This document shows, in pieces, positions 17,926 through 27,733 of a stretch of 33,956 bases of DNA. The notes under the pieces were generated by a model. That model had not been told where the DNA came from. It did no database searches and worked only from the letters and a program-made list of their open reading frames with translations. The first letter of the stretch is position 1, and every line of letters starts with the position of its first letter. The DNA comes from Methanosarcinaceae archaeon (lineage in GTDB: Archaea > Halobacteriota > Methanosarcinia > Methanosarcinales > Methanosarcinaceae), in contig JAIOTO010000106.1 in NCBI GenBank assembly GCA_021106765.1, forward strand, positions 1 to 33,956. The letters are read 5' to 3'. The translations under genes and the position numbers were made by a program.

Positions 17926-18548
17926 CCTGCTATCACATCACTTATATTGTTTGCATGATCATCTTTTATCTTGTCTTCCGGCTCACACTTCTTTTCGTTA
18001 CCAGCATCTTTGACAAGGGCTGCATCCGCCATACCTCGCGTATACATGTTGGCGGAAACACCGGCTACCAGACCGCCGATAACATCGTCCATGAACGGTC
18101 CCAGTTCGGACAGTATACCAGGTTTTTGCTTATCGAACCTGACGAACTCGAACATACCCTTATCACCACTGATGTACTTGGAAATGCTCATCCCCATAAC
18201 CTCATCAGCTATGATGAAGGTAAGGTCTTTTTCATAAGAGCTCTTGCTGATGTTGGGAAGCTTGCCAGCTTTGCCATCCCTCTCAAGCAATATGCCCGAA
18301 TATATGAGCAGGCAAAGGTTTGGATCAGATAAGGCTATGTCCAACTCTCTTTTGAACCTGTTCTCGCCTTTCTCTCTCGTTTCGATGCCAGGATGTGGAG
18401 TAAAGAGACCCATGGCCGTGTCTACGAGCATGTCCACGGTTATGCCTTCCTGTTCAAGTATGTCCAGTATGTCATAGGTAGGCTCTCCTTCCAATTCTCC
18501 TGGCTGTCCTTTTTTCAGGTCCTGAGATTCTATATCTGACAATTTCAT
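17922..18548 (-). CDS. cobZ: Alpha-ribazole phosphate phosphatase, archaeal type (PgpA-like)
   Basis: This 208-aa protein matches CobZ, which in Methanosarcina mazei replaces bacterial CobC as alpha-ribazole-5'-phosphate phosphatase. The C-terminal two thirds resemble phosphatidylglycerophosphatase A (RFDKQKPGILSELGPFMDD). Its position between cbiB and cobS agrees with the M. mazei order. The ATG at 18548 has GAGTGA 5 nt upstream; the GTG at 18557 overlaps that site and is less likely. Confidence 0.9.
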   Translation of the reverse strand: MKLSDIESQDLKKGQPGELEGEPTYDILDILEQEGITVDMLVDTAMGLFTPHPGIETREKGENRFKRELDIALSDPNLCLLIYSGILLERDGKAGKLPNISKSSYEKDLTFIIADEVMGMSISKYISGDKGMFEFVRFDKQKPGILSELGPFMDDVIGGLVAGVSANMYTRGMADAALVKDAGNEKKCEPEDKIKDDHANNISDVIAG

Positions 18549-18586
18549 GATGTTCACTCAATTGAATTGATCTTAAGAATATCTGG

Positions 18587-19567
18587 TTAACTTCCAATAA
18601 TATAAATGATCAATGAGGATACTATCACTGATAGTAAGGATGCAATTGCTATGATACGGCACACCTTAATTATATCTGCCGCCATAGGAGCACTGTAATT
18701 ATCACCGATCACATAAGTGCCCGGTTTTTCCAGCCTCACCTCTAAAGCACCTGAGACCGCTGCCATCGGGAATCCGGAGTTCGGTGACGAAGGCCTTGCA
18801 CAATCCCCTTTCGCACACCTGAAGGCACCTGTGGGGCTCAGACCGCTCGTATCTTCGAACAGTTTCAGCAATGAAGAGGCAGCCATAATAAATATTACCG
18901 ATACACGTGCAGGGATCCAGTTCAGCACATCATCCAGTTTTGCTGAGAAGAAACCAATGTCGATATGCTTCTCGTCCATATACCCTACCATTGAATCCAG
19001 GGTACTCACAGCTTTGAACGCATAGGCGGCCATCAGGCCAAATGGTCCCGCGATCGAATAAAAGAAGAGCGGCGTGAGGATCGAATCCACGTAGTTCTCA
19101 GAGACTGTCTCGATCACCGATGAAGATACCTGTTCCTCGTTCAGACTGGACGTATCCCTGCTTACATACATGGAAAGCCGTTTGCGGGCTTCGACAATAT
19201 CTCCCCGATCAAGTTGTTCGTAAACTTCACTTCCTGCATGGAGAAGTCGACGTATCGCAAATGTTGATTTTAATAGATAGGCTTCGAGCAGAAGGCCCAC
19301 AAACCCGGGCACGATAGAGCTTGCCGATATCATCAGCACGATCCCCGCAACGAGACCGGTAAATGTGATGCATGTCATCCCGAGGAATACGCCATATAGT
19401 TTCCTATGGGAGTCCGGAGCGATCCGTTTCAGGAAGGTTATCAGGTCACCTATCCATACCACAGGATGTAATTTCGTGGGTGGCTCCCCTATTAACAGGT
19501 CAAAGGCCACCGCAAGGAACAACACATATAACAGGTGTGCTGTACCCGGAAGGGGAAAATCGATCAT
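18587..19567 (-). CDS. cbiB: Adenosylcobinamide-phosphate synthase, membrane protein
   Basis: This protein (326 aa from the preferred start) joins adenosylcobyric acid with (R)-1-aminopropan-2-ol phosphate, the product of CobD. The family-typical AFDLLIGEPPTKLHPVVWIG follows the first helix, and SENYVDSILTPLFF and DVLNWIPARVS follow later; several membrane helices are visible. The start at 19567 overlaps the cobD stop by ATGA, the coupling seen throughout this operon. A longer frame from 19594 would overlap cobD by 31 nt. Substrate and product link it directly to both cobD genes upstream. Confidence 0.93.
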   Translation of the reverse strand: MIDFPLPGTAHLLYVLFLAVAFDLLIGEPPTKLHPVVWIGDLITFLKRIAPDSHRKLYGVFLGMTCITFTGLVAGIVLMISASSIVPGFVGLLLEAYLLKSTFAIRRLLHAGSEVYEQLDRGDIVEARKRLSMYVSRDTSSLNEEQVSSSVIETVSENYVDSILTPLFFYSIAGPFGLMAAYAFKAVSTLDSMVGYMDEKHIDIGFFSAKLDDVLNWIPARVSVIFIMAASSLLKLFEDTSGLSPTGAFRCAKGDCARPSSPNSGFPMAAVSGALEVRLEKPGTYVIGDNYSAPMAADIIKVCRIIAIASLLSVIVSSLIIYIIGS

Positions 19568-21054
19568 AGAAGGGGTTTCACCACCCGGTTCCATGCCTTT
19601 GTTAATCTATCATCCATGCTGCCATTGCCGATGAGTTCATCAAGGATAGCCTGAACATTCTCCGGACGATGTACCAGGGTACAATCCTCACAGCTCCATA
19701 CCTTTCCACCGCTTGATCGCTCAACCCACTTGCCGCCGGTGTGCTCGTCCTTGCATGGATAGAATGGACAGAAACAGAACGTACAGTCCTGATCAGGGAA
19801 ATGACAGGGATAATAGGGACATCCGGTGTTGCCGCCCAGGGGTTTGCCCTTTCGTTTCTCTATCATATGGTTGAGTTTTTTCATGGCTGTATCTTTTGCA
19901 TCCCCTACAACAGCAACCCCTATGGCTTTTGTGAGACGATCGGTCTCAGCTCTTGAACGGACGGCCACTCGTATGAAATCATTTCCAAGACCCTGGAACG
20001 AACTGCAATCCCTGATAAGAATACCCTGGGACGCGAGCCGTTTGCTAAGATCTACTGAATCAATACTGGATTCGCTCATATCAACAAGAACATAATTAAC
20101 ACTGCTTGATAATGGTCGGAACTTGCGTACTTTCGAGAGTTTTTCTATCAAATACTCCCGTTCCTCTTTGATCAGTGCCCTGGACTTCACCAGATATGAA
20201 CTGTTGCATCCCTCTTCCATATTCAAAAGAGCGGTACCGATCATTTCCGGTATTGATCCCAGGTTCCAGGGGAGTCTTGCGGTATTCAACGACGTGGCCA
20301 TGTCTTTTGGTGCAACACCGAACCCAAGGCGCACGCCGGGTATGGCAAAATTCTTGGTCAGGGAACGCATCACGAACACATGATCATTCAATGTTGCCAG
20401 ATCCACAATGCTCTGGTCAGGATCTGCCAGCTCGATGAATGCCTCGTCGACGAATAACAGGGTCTGGTGTGCTGTACATCGGCTTGCAAGCGTCACCATA
20501 TTGTCACGCTCGATCAATCTGCCAGTAGGATTATTTGGATTACACACGAATAGGATCTTTGCCCGATCCAGCAACTCATCTGACACCTCGAAGAGCTCAT
20601 CATGATCGAGGTACTGTATGTCTGCACCGACCATCCGGCACTGCTGTTCATATTCTGCGAAGGTGGGTTGTGGGATCAGCACCACATCATCTTCTTCCAG
20701 CATACATTCGGCTACCAGTCGTATGATCTCACAGGAACCATTCCCGGGAATAATATTGATATGATCCACGCCCTGTCCAAGAAAACGGGCAGCTGCGTGT
20801 TTGAACTCAAGATAACGATTGTCCGGGTATTGACCGAATTGTCCAGTAGCCTTCGTAAAGATAGCATCCAGGGATAATCCTGTGGAAGGATGGTCGAACG
20901 GACTACCCATAGGGTTCAGGCTTGCGCTGAGGTCAAGTATGTCAGATTCGGCAATATCACAGCTTTGCGCAGTCTCACGTATCAGACCTCCGTGAACAGG
21001 TTTTGGTAGGGCTATGATACGCGCTTTTAAAGGTAATTTGTTCTCTTCTGGCAC
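19564..21054 (-). CDS. cobD: L-threonine-O-3-phosphate decarboxylase with Cys-rich C-terminal domain, copy 1
   Basis: This 496-aa protein has an N-terminal PLP aminotransferase-fold decarboxylase (about 15-390) and a cysteine-rich C-terminal domain (about 400-496). The PLP lysine is K234 in SLTKNFAIPG. CNPNNPTG (171-178) and DEAF (203-206) are the usual cofactor contacts. The tail has CPYYPC, QDCTFCFCPFYPC and WSCEDC. Established knowledge: the M. mazei homologue MM2060 is bifunctional, with both L-threonine kinase and L-threonine phosphate decarboxylase activity, and the C-terminal extension is absent from Salmonella CobD. The product feeds CbiB. The start appears to be GTG, with no clear ribosome site. 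It is the first gene of the coupled cob operon. Confidence 0.93.
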   Translation of the reverse strand: MPEENKLPLKARIIALPKPVHGGLIRETAQSCDIAESDILDLSASLNPMGSPFDHPSTGLSLDAIFTKATGQFGQYPDNRYLEFKHAAARFLGQGVDHINIIPGNGSCEIIRLVAECMLEEDDVVLIPQPTFAEYEQQCRMVGADIQYLDHDELFEVSDELLDRAKILFVCNPNNPTGRLIERDNMVTLASRCTAHQTLLFVDEAFIELADPDQSIVDLATLNDHVFVMRSLTKNFAIPGVRLGFGVAPKDMATSLNTARLPWNLGSIPEMIGTALLNMEEGCNSSYLVKSRALIKEEREYLIEKLSKVRKFRPLSSSVNYVLVDMSESSIDSVDLSKRLASQGILIRDCSSFQGLGNDFIRVAVRSRAETDRLTKAIGVAVVGDAKDTAMKKLNHMIEKRKGKPLGGNTGCPYYPCHFPDQDCTFCFCPFYPCKDEHTGGKWVERSSGGKVWSCEDCTLVHRPENVQAILDELIGNGSMDDRLTKAWNRVVKPLL

Positions 21055-21250
21055 ATTGATCGATTAGTGTAATGAATATATGGTATATTAAATTATTCAA
21101 ATTAACTTTCTTGACATTCCAGTAATTTTGTTGATATGACTATGCTTGTAACGAGTTCAAGTGGCTATGTAGTAAAGTTATTTTGTCCTGCGATGTTGTC
21201 ATACGAACACTATCTCTAAGTAGTTTCACTGTTCCCGAAATGAACGGCTA

Positions 21251-22837
21251 TTATAATCTGGGAACGATCACCTGTTTCCATGCCTTGGCCAGATTGTCTT
21301 TGGTGGTCCCCTCTTCCATCAATATGTCGAGGACCTGATGCACAACATCCGGATGATGGATTATGGTACATCCCTCGCAGCTCCATACCTTTCCACCGGT
21401 GGTGCTATCGATCCACCGACCACCTGTGACCTCATCCTCGCATGGATAGAACGGACAGAAACAGAATGTGCAGTCCTGTCCTCGAAAATGGCAGGGATAA
21501 TACTCACAGGTATTCCTGCTGGAGGGTGCGCCGGAGGCTGCATTCTCAATAGTCTGCTTCAACTTTTCCTCTGCATATTCTTTCCCGGATTCGGTGAGGA
21601 CCTTGCCGATCATTGTTACCAAACGATCGGTTTCCTGACGTGGCCGGACTGCCACCCTTATATATTCCTTATCATGAGTATTCTGTAGACCTGTTGCAGA
21701 GCAATAACCATGTGTTCGGGTCGCTATATCAGTATGCTCTTCATTATGGTTATAGAAGGAACTGCAGTCCCTCACAAGGACAGCATGGGATGCCAGCCGC
21801 TGAGTGAGTTCCTCTGAATCCATCAGCAAGCCACTTACATCCACCAGTACAAAATTAACACTGCTGGACATTGGTTCAAAGCCATAAATGTCGGAAAGGC
21901 GTTCTATAAGATACTCCCTTTCCTTCCGTATAAATTCCCTGGACTCGATCAGATACGGACTATTGCATCCTCCTTCCATATCCAGCAGGGCACAGCCCAC
22001 TACATCGGGCAGCGAGCCCAAGTTCCAGGATAAGCGTGCCGTATTGAGTGTATTTGCCATTGCTACAGATGTTATTCCGAATCCCATCCGTATGCCTGGT
22101 AGGGCGAAATCCTTTGTCAGAGATCGAAGTACAAATACATGATCATTGGACGCTGCCACGTCTGCAATGCTCTGTTCCGGGTCTGCCAGCTCGATAAATG
22201 CCTCATCGACAAAAAGCAATGTATCGCTGGCGGTGCATCGCTCAGCGAGTTCTATCAATTTACTGCGAGGGATTAGCTCACCAGTGGGATTGTTCGGATT
22301 ACACACGAACAAGATCTTTGCCTCTGCCAGCAGGTCCGTCGGTATATTAAACAGGTATTCCAGCGGATGATATCTGATAACGGCTCCTGCAATACGACTC
22401 TGCTGCTCATATTCGGCGAACGTGGGCTGAGGTATGAGGACCATGTCCCCTTCCTCAAGAACACATTCTGCCACCAATCGTATGATCTCGCAGGATCCAT
22501 TACCTACTACAATATGCTGTGCATCCACACCCTTTTTCAAAAAATTGGCTGCTGATCGTCGAAAATCCATGTAACGATTATCCGGATAGTGTCCAATGGT
22601 CTCCAGAGATCGCTGCATCAGGTTATCCATGTCAAGGCCGTAATTTTGATCAACATAATGACCATTCTCCCAATTACCAAAGGGGTTACCCATAGGGTTC
22701 AGATTAGCACTGAGATCAAGTATTTCTGATTCAGGGATGTCGTACATCTGTGATGTCTTACGAATAAGGCCACCATGTGTGGATGGTTCAAGGGCCAATA
22801 TATTCTTTTTGAGGGGGAGCATGATCGTATGGTCCAT
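21251..22837 (-). CDS. cobD: L-threonine-O-3-phosphate decarboxylase with Cys-rich C-terminal domain, copy 2
   Basis: This 528-aa paralogue of the neighbouring CobD carries the same two domains. The decarboxylase keeps the PLP lysine in SLTKDFALPG, CNPNNPTG and DEAF, and the C-terminal domain keeps all visible cysteines (CEYYPC, QDCTFCFCPFYPC, WSCEGC). It is longer because of two insertions: about 12 residues near 57-68 (GHYVDQNYGLDM) and about 25 residues near 369-393 (HTDIATRTHGY and following). Both copies look intact, so neither is a pseudogene. It ends 196 bp before copy 1 and is divergent from pylT. Possible roles include a dosage copy, a split of kinase and decarboxylase work, or a different amino alcohol for another cobamide. 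Confidence 0.9.
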   Translation of the reverse strand: MDHTIMLPLKKNILALEPSTHGGLIRKTSQMYDIPESEILDLSANLNPMGNPFGNWENGHYVDQNYGLDMDNLMQRSLETIGHYPDNRYMDFRRSAANFLKKGVDAQHIVVGNGSCEIIRLVAECVLEEGDMVLIPQPTFAEYEQQSRIAGAVIRYHPLEYLFNIPTDLLAEAKILFVCNPNNPTGELIPRSKLIELAERCTASDTLLFVDEAFIELADPEQSIADVAASNDHVFVLRSLTKDFALPGIRMGFGITSVAMANTLNTARLSWNLGSLPDVVGCALLDMEGGCNSPYLIESREFIRKEREYLIERLSDIYGFEPMSSSVNFVLVDVSGLLMDSEELTQRLASHAVLVRDCSSFYNHNEEHTDIATRTHGYCSATGLQNTHDKEYIRVAVRPRQETDRLVTMIGKVLTESGKEYAEEKLKQTIENAASGAPSSRNTCEYYPCHFRGQDCTFCFCPFYPCEDEVTGGRWIDSTTGGKVWSCEGCTIIHHPDVVHQVLDILMEEGTTKDNLAKAWKQVIVPRL

Positions 22838-23010
22838 TTTTTTTACAACTGATATCTAATGAAGAAAAGCTATTTTAACTTATCTAAACTCAGATTTAGT
22901 TTGAATACATTTCATCACTCACTTTGGAAAAAATATGTTATTTTTGTATTAATATGGAAAAGCAATATTCTCTTGCCTAAATATGATTCTGGATGGGTAT
23001 AGACACACCC

Positions 23011-23041
23011 ATAATCTTAAATACATGCTAATATTTAATAT
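23011..23041 (+). promoter_or_regulatory. AT-rich promoter candidate for pylT
   Basis: Two TATA-like elements, TTAAATAC (23017-23024) and ATATTTAATATC (23030-23041), lie 80-100 nt before pylT. Use of either would give a 5' leader of 50-75 nt to be removed by RNase P. A weaker TACATATG (23082-23089) is at a distance that would start transcription close to the mature 5' end. The sequence does not decide among them. Confidence 0.35.
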
Positions 23042-23119
23042 CTGGAATTGTATGACATATACCTGCAGTACATCCAATTGTTACATATGCAGATGCATGC
23101 ACATCCATTCCACAAATGT

Positions 23120-23188
23120 GGAAATCTGATCATGTAGATCGAATGGACTCTAAATCCATTCAGCCGGGTTAGATTCCCGGGGTTTCCG
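23120..23188 (+). tRNA. pylT: tRNA-Pyl, CUA anticodon
   Basis: This 69-nt gene (CCA not encoded) gives the unusual pyrrolysine tRNA that reads UAG. The anticodon CTA is at 23150-23152. The anticodon stem has six perfect pairs (AATGGA with TCCATT) instead of five, the variable loop is only CAG, the D-loop is very short, and a single base separates acceptor and D stems. The acceptor stem GGAAATC/GGTTTCC pairs with one U-G. The discriminator is G, as in other Pyl tRNAs. It differs from the Methanosarcina gene, as I recall it, by only a few substitutions. It leads the pyl cluster. Confidence 0.97.
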
Positions 23189-23255
23189 TATGTATTACAG
23201 TAATGGTGTATCAAAGACGGTCTGGATCAAACCAACGTTGATGGACTTAATATGA

Positions 23256-24602
<1,347 letters not shown>

Positions 24603-24612
24603 GGTGAGAATC

Positions 24613-25665
24613 TTGTTTAAAAATATGGATCAGGACGAACTTGATAATTTTGCAGAAAAGATCGTGAACGGATCTGAACTATCTGATGATAACATACTTG
24701 ACCTGCTCTCCATCAAAGATAAAGTGGAACTTGACAAGCTTTTCTACGTCGCAAGGGCTGTTCGGGACCATTACTTCGGCAATAAGGTGTTCCTATACAG
24801 TTTCGTCTATTTCTCAACATATTGCAAGAACAACTGCTCTTTCTGCTACTACAATTGTGGCCATGACATCCCACGTTATCGCCTGAGTCTTGAGGATATC
24901 GAGCGACTCTGCGATGGACTGAAAGGAGAGGGCTTCCACATGATCGATCTGACAATGGGGGAAGATCCCTATTTCTATGATGATCCCAATAAACTGGTAG
25001 AGATTGTCAGGACGGTCAAGGATCGGGTGGGATTACCAATAATGGTGTCTCCGGGCGTCATGGATAAAGATACTTTTAGGAAACTGCATAAGAACGGTGC
25101 TGATTTTCTGGCACTGTACCAGGAGACCTACGATCGGGAACTATATGGTAAACTCAGGAGAGGACAATCCTTCGAGGAACGTATCAATGCCAGGAAGTCC
25201 GCAAAGGATATCGGGTACTGTATCGAGGACGGGATACTCACACGTGTTGAGCCAGATATGAGATCCACACTAACGTCACTCCGGGGGCTGGAAACATCTG
25301 ATCCGGATATGGTGCGTGTGATGACCTTTGTGCCTCAGGACGGGACGCCCTACGAGGGCAGCGAACCAGGATCCAGCGATCAGGAACTGATGATCATTTC
25401 TATCCTTAGAATAATGTTCCCGGACCGCCTGATACCTGCATCCCTGGATCTTGAGGGTATCGACGGCATGGTCCATCGTCTCAATGCAGGTGCCAATGTG
25501 GTCACCTCGATCATCTCATCGGACTCGGTCCTTGAGGGTGTTGTCAACTACGACCGGGACATGGATGAAAGGGACAGGGATATTAAAAGTGTTGTAAAAC
25601 GGCTTGAAAGCATGGGAATGGTTCCAGCGGATCAATCTGATTTCAACAAGGTACTGGGTATGTAG
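24613..25665 (+). CDS. pylB: Methylornithine synthase, radical SAM (PylB), amber-terminated
   Basis: This 350-aa radical SAM enzyme rearranges L-lysine to (3R)-3-methyl-D-ornithine, the first step of pyrrolysine synthesis. The [4Fe-4S]/SAM motif is CKNNCSFC (C71, C75, C78). The TTG at 24613 has AGGTGA 5 nt upstream and gives the same length and alignment as Methanosarcina PylB; a GTG at 24604 and an ATG at 24625 fit worse. The stop codon is TAG, one base before the pylC start. It is the only TAG stop among the genes with a visible stop in this window. Readthrough by tRNA-Pyl would add pyrrolysine and 42 residues before a TGA at 25792. Confidence 0.95.
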   Translation: MFKNMDQDELDNFAEKIVNGSELSDDNILDLLSIKDKVELDKLFYVARAVRDHYFGNKVFLYSFVYFSTYCKNNCSFCYYNCGHDIPRYRLSLEDIERLCDGLKGEGFHMIDLTMGEDPYFYDDPNKLVEIVRTVKDRVGLPIMVSPGVMDKDTFRKLHKNGADFLALYQETYDRELYGKLRRGQSFEERINARKSAKDIGYCIEDGILTRVEPDMRSTLTSLRGLETSDPDMVRVMTFVPQDGTPYEGSEPGSSDQELMIISILRIMFPDRLIPASLDLEGIDGMVHRLNAGANVVTSIISSDSVLEGVVNYDRDMDERDRDIKSVVKRLESMGMVPADQSDFNKVLGM

Positions 25666-25666
25666 A

Positions 25667-26767
25667 ATGAGTTCGATATGTCTGATAGGGGGCAAGCTAC
25701 AGGGGTTCGAAGTGACCTATCTTGCCAGGAAGGCCGGGATGGAAGTTGTTCTGGTCGACAGAAAAAAGAGACCGCTGATACGCAATGTTGTTGATCGTTT
25801 CTACTGTTTTGATATCATACAGGATCCTGAACGTTTGATCGAGATCTCAAGGGATGTCGATGCCATCATACCGGTAAATGAGAACCTTGCCACTCTGGAC
25901 TTTATCAGACGGATCACACCTCACCTGGATTGTCCTGTCCTTTTTGATCATGATGCATACCATGTGAGCATGGATAAGTTACGGTCCCGACGGTATTTTG
26001 CATCCATTGGCATACCGATCCCCGCCGGCAAACCCACTGCACCCCCGTATTTTGTCAAACCCCCCTGTGAAAGCAGCAGTGTGGGTGCTCGGATCATCCA
26101 CACAGATGAAGAGCTATCAGGTCTTGATCCCGGCATGGTGATAGAGGAATATGTGTCGGGAGACGTGGTGTCCCTTGAGGTTGTGGGGGATGGGGAACAC
26201 TTTGCAGTGGGAAAAGAGACGAAGGTGCATATTGATGACACCTACGATTGCCACATGATCACACCCATTCCTCATGACCAAACGTTTAGACGTATCGCCT
26301 ATGAACTTGCGGTCAACCTTTCCCTGAAAGGTATCATGGATGTTGAGGCTATTGCGTCACCAGAAGGGCTCAGGGTCATAGAGATCGATGCACGATTCCC
26401 CAGCCAGACACCTACGGTGGTGTATCATTCATCGGGTATCAACCTGCTAAAGCTTCTGATGCAGGCATTCACAGACGGGGTCAGTGAGATCGACATGGCA
26501 CCTGAGCAGAACTACTGCATTTTTGAGCATCTTTTAGCAGTCGGCGAAGAACTGACCCCTGTTGGTGAACATGTGCTATCGCAGGGCGATGATTACACCG
26601 AACTCCACATCGGGCAAGGATTGGAACTATTCGTGTGCAGGGGGGATCGAACTGTTTATACTCTCATCTGTTGGGGCGGCGATCAGATGATGGTGGAAGC
26701 CAGAAGGGAAGAGGGAATTACATTGATCAGGGAACATTATAGGAAAATGGAAGGAGGTATCAAATAA
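25667..26767 (+). CDS. pylC: 3-methylornithine--L-lysine ligase (PylC, ATP-grasp)
   Basis: This 366-aa ATP-grasp ligase joins 3-methylornithine to the epsilon-amino group of lysine, the second step of pyrrolysine synthesis. The ATP-grasp parts are visible in PYFVKPPCESSSVGAR (lysine and flexible loop), VIEEYVSGDVVS, and the metal-binding VIEIDARFPSQTPT near the active site. An N-terminal Rossmann-like domain begins LIGGKLQGFEVTYLAR. The ATG at 25667 follows the pylB TAG by one base; a longer in-frame start at 25604 lies inside pylB and is rejected on family length. Confidence 0.95.
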   Translation: MSSICLIGGKLQGFEVTYLARKAGMEVVLVDRKKRPLIRNVVDRFYCFDIIQDPERLIEISRDVDAIIPVNENLATLDFIRRITPHLDCPVLFDHDAYHVSMDKLRSRRYFASIGIPIPAGKPTAPPYFVKPPCESSSVGARIIHTDEELSGLDPGMVIEEYVSGDVVSLEVVGDGEHFAVGKETKVHIDDTYDCHMITPIPHDQTFRRIAYELAVNLSLKGIMDVEAIASPEGLRVIEIDARFPSQTPTVVYHSSGINLLKLLMQAFTDGVSEIDMAPEQNYCIFEHLLAVGEELTPVGEHVLSQGDDYTELHIGQGLELFVCRGDRTVYTLICWGGDQMMVEARREEGITLIREHYRKMEGGIK

Positions 26768-27546
26768 TGGCACTGTTAACACCGGATGATCTGGAAGACA
26801 TATTGAAGAAACTTGAACATAACGACAATATTATCAAAGATGCAACGGGCATGGATATCAAACAGATATGTGAAACGGTATACGGAACGAAACTGGGTTG
26901 CGAGAAGATCGGCATCATCCCCATCACGGCTGGCAATGGTATCATTGGTAATTTTTCATCATCCCTGCTTGCCATTGCCGATTATTTCGGACTGGATGGC
27001 TTCATCACCGAACATACTGATGTGACGGGATATTATCAGGCCACCTCCGGCGATGCGGACATCCTGATGATGGCAGATGACCATATGTTCATAGCACACA
27101 ATCTTAGGAACGGGAAGATTGCCACCAATCATATATGCACCGGTGTGATCTATGCTGAGATCGCCTCACGCTATCGGCATGCAGATACGAAGGATGTGCT
27201 TGTGATAGGACTTGGGCGGGTCGGGTACGGTGGGGCTGAGCATCTTGTGAAAAAGGGATTCAATGTGTTTGCCTATGATCCTAACGCCGAGTTCCTCGAA
27301 AAGGCAGAGAAGGAACTGGGAATAATACCTCTTGATCTGGATCATCCTCAGAAATTCTCGATGGTCTTTGAGGCCACCCCCAATAGCAATACCATTTCGG
27401 AAGGTATGGTGGCGGAACGATGTCTGGTCTCTACACCGGGGATACCCTGTGGATTGCCAGATGATATCGGGAAAAGGGACAACGTCGATCTGGTAATGGA
27501 ACCTCTTGTAATAGGTGTCGCAGCTATGCTACATGCTGTGCTCTGA
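26767..27546 (+). CDS. pylD: Pyrrolysine-forming dehydrogenase (PylD)
   Basis: This 259-aa NAD-dependent dehydrogenase oxidises the lysine-methylornithine conjugate, which then cyclises to pyrrolysine. The C-terminal Rossmann domain is marked by VIGLGRVGYGGAEHL. The N-terminal part with IPITAGNGIIGNFSSS and DDHMFIAHN matches the substrate-binding region of the family. The start overlaps the pylC stop by one base (TAATG), with GGAGG placed upstream. It closes the pyl biosynthetic set; mtbA follows after 187 bp under its own promoter. Confidence 0.95.
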   Translation: MALLTPDDLEDILKKLEHNDNIIKDATGMDIKQICETVYGTKLGCEKIGIIPITAGNGIIGNFSSSLLAIADYFGLDGFITEHTDVTGYYQATSGDADILMMADDHMFIAHNLRNGKIATNHICTGVIYAEIASRYRHADTKDVLVIGLGRVGYGGAEHLVKKGFNVFAYDPNAEFLEKAEKELGIIPLDLDHPQKFSMVFEATPNSNTISEGMVAERCLVSTPGIPCGLPDDIGKRDNVDLVMEPLVIGVAAMLHAVL

Positions 27547-27642
27547 GTTACTGGTAGTGTTTTTGATCGGAGGTGATTTCGGATACATGCAAGACTGTAG
27601 GTATGGTTATGTGTTTTCATCGCCCCGGATATTCTGGCAATA

Positions 27643-27658
27643 CGAAAAGATATTTATA
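27643..27658 (+). promoter_or_regulatory. BRE/TATA promoter of mtbA
   Basis: CGAAAAG followed by ATATTTATA (27650-27658) is a good BRE plus TATA box. Transcription would start near 27680, giving a leader of about 50 nt that ends with the strong ribosome site AAAGGAG (27717-27723), 10 nt before the ATG. This suggests that mtbA is expressed separately from, and probably more strongly than, the pyl genes. Confidence 0.65.
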
Positions 27659-27733
27659 GGCTAAATGCATAGCCGTACTACCTTAGTAGCTATCAGGATT
27701 AATGACTATTAAATTTAAAGGAGTTACGTTTTA

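Noticed and set aside
22838-23119. A cobalamin riboswitch upstream of cobD copy 2
   Set aside because: I could not see the B12-box or the paired arms; the 282-bp gap is AT-rich and mostly promoter-like sequence for pylT and cobD.
25663-25665. The pylB TAG as a true in-frame pyrrolysine codon
   Set aside because: PylB is full length at this point and aligns to its family C-terminus; the 42 codons beyond are not conserved protein-like. I keep it as a stop with possible readthrough.
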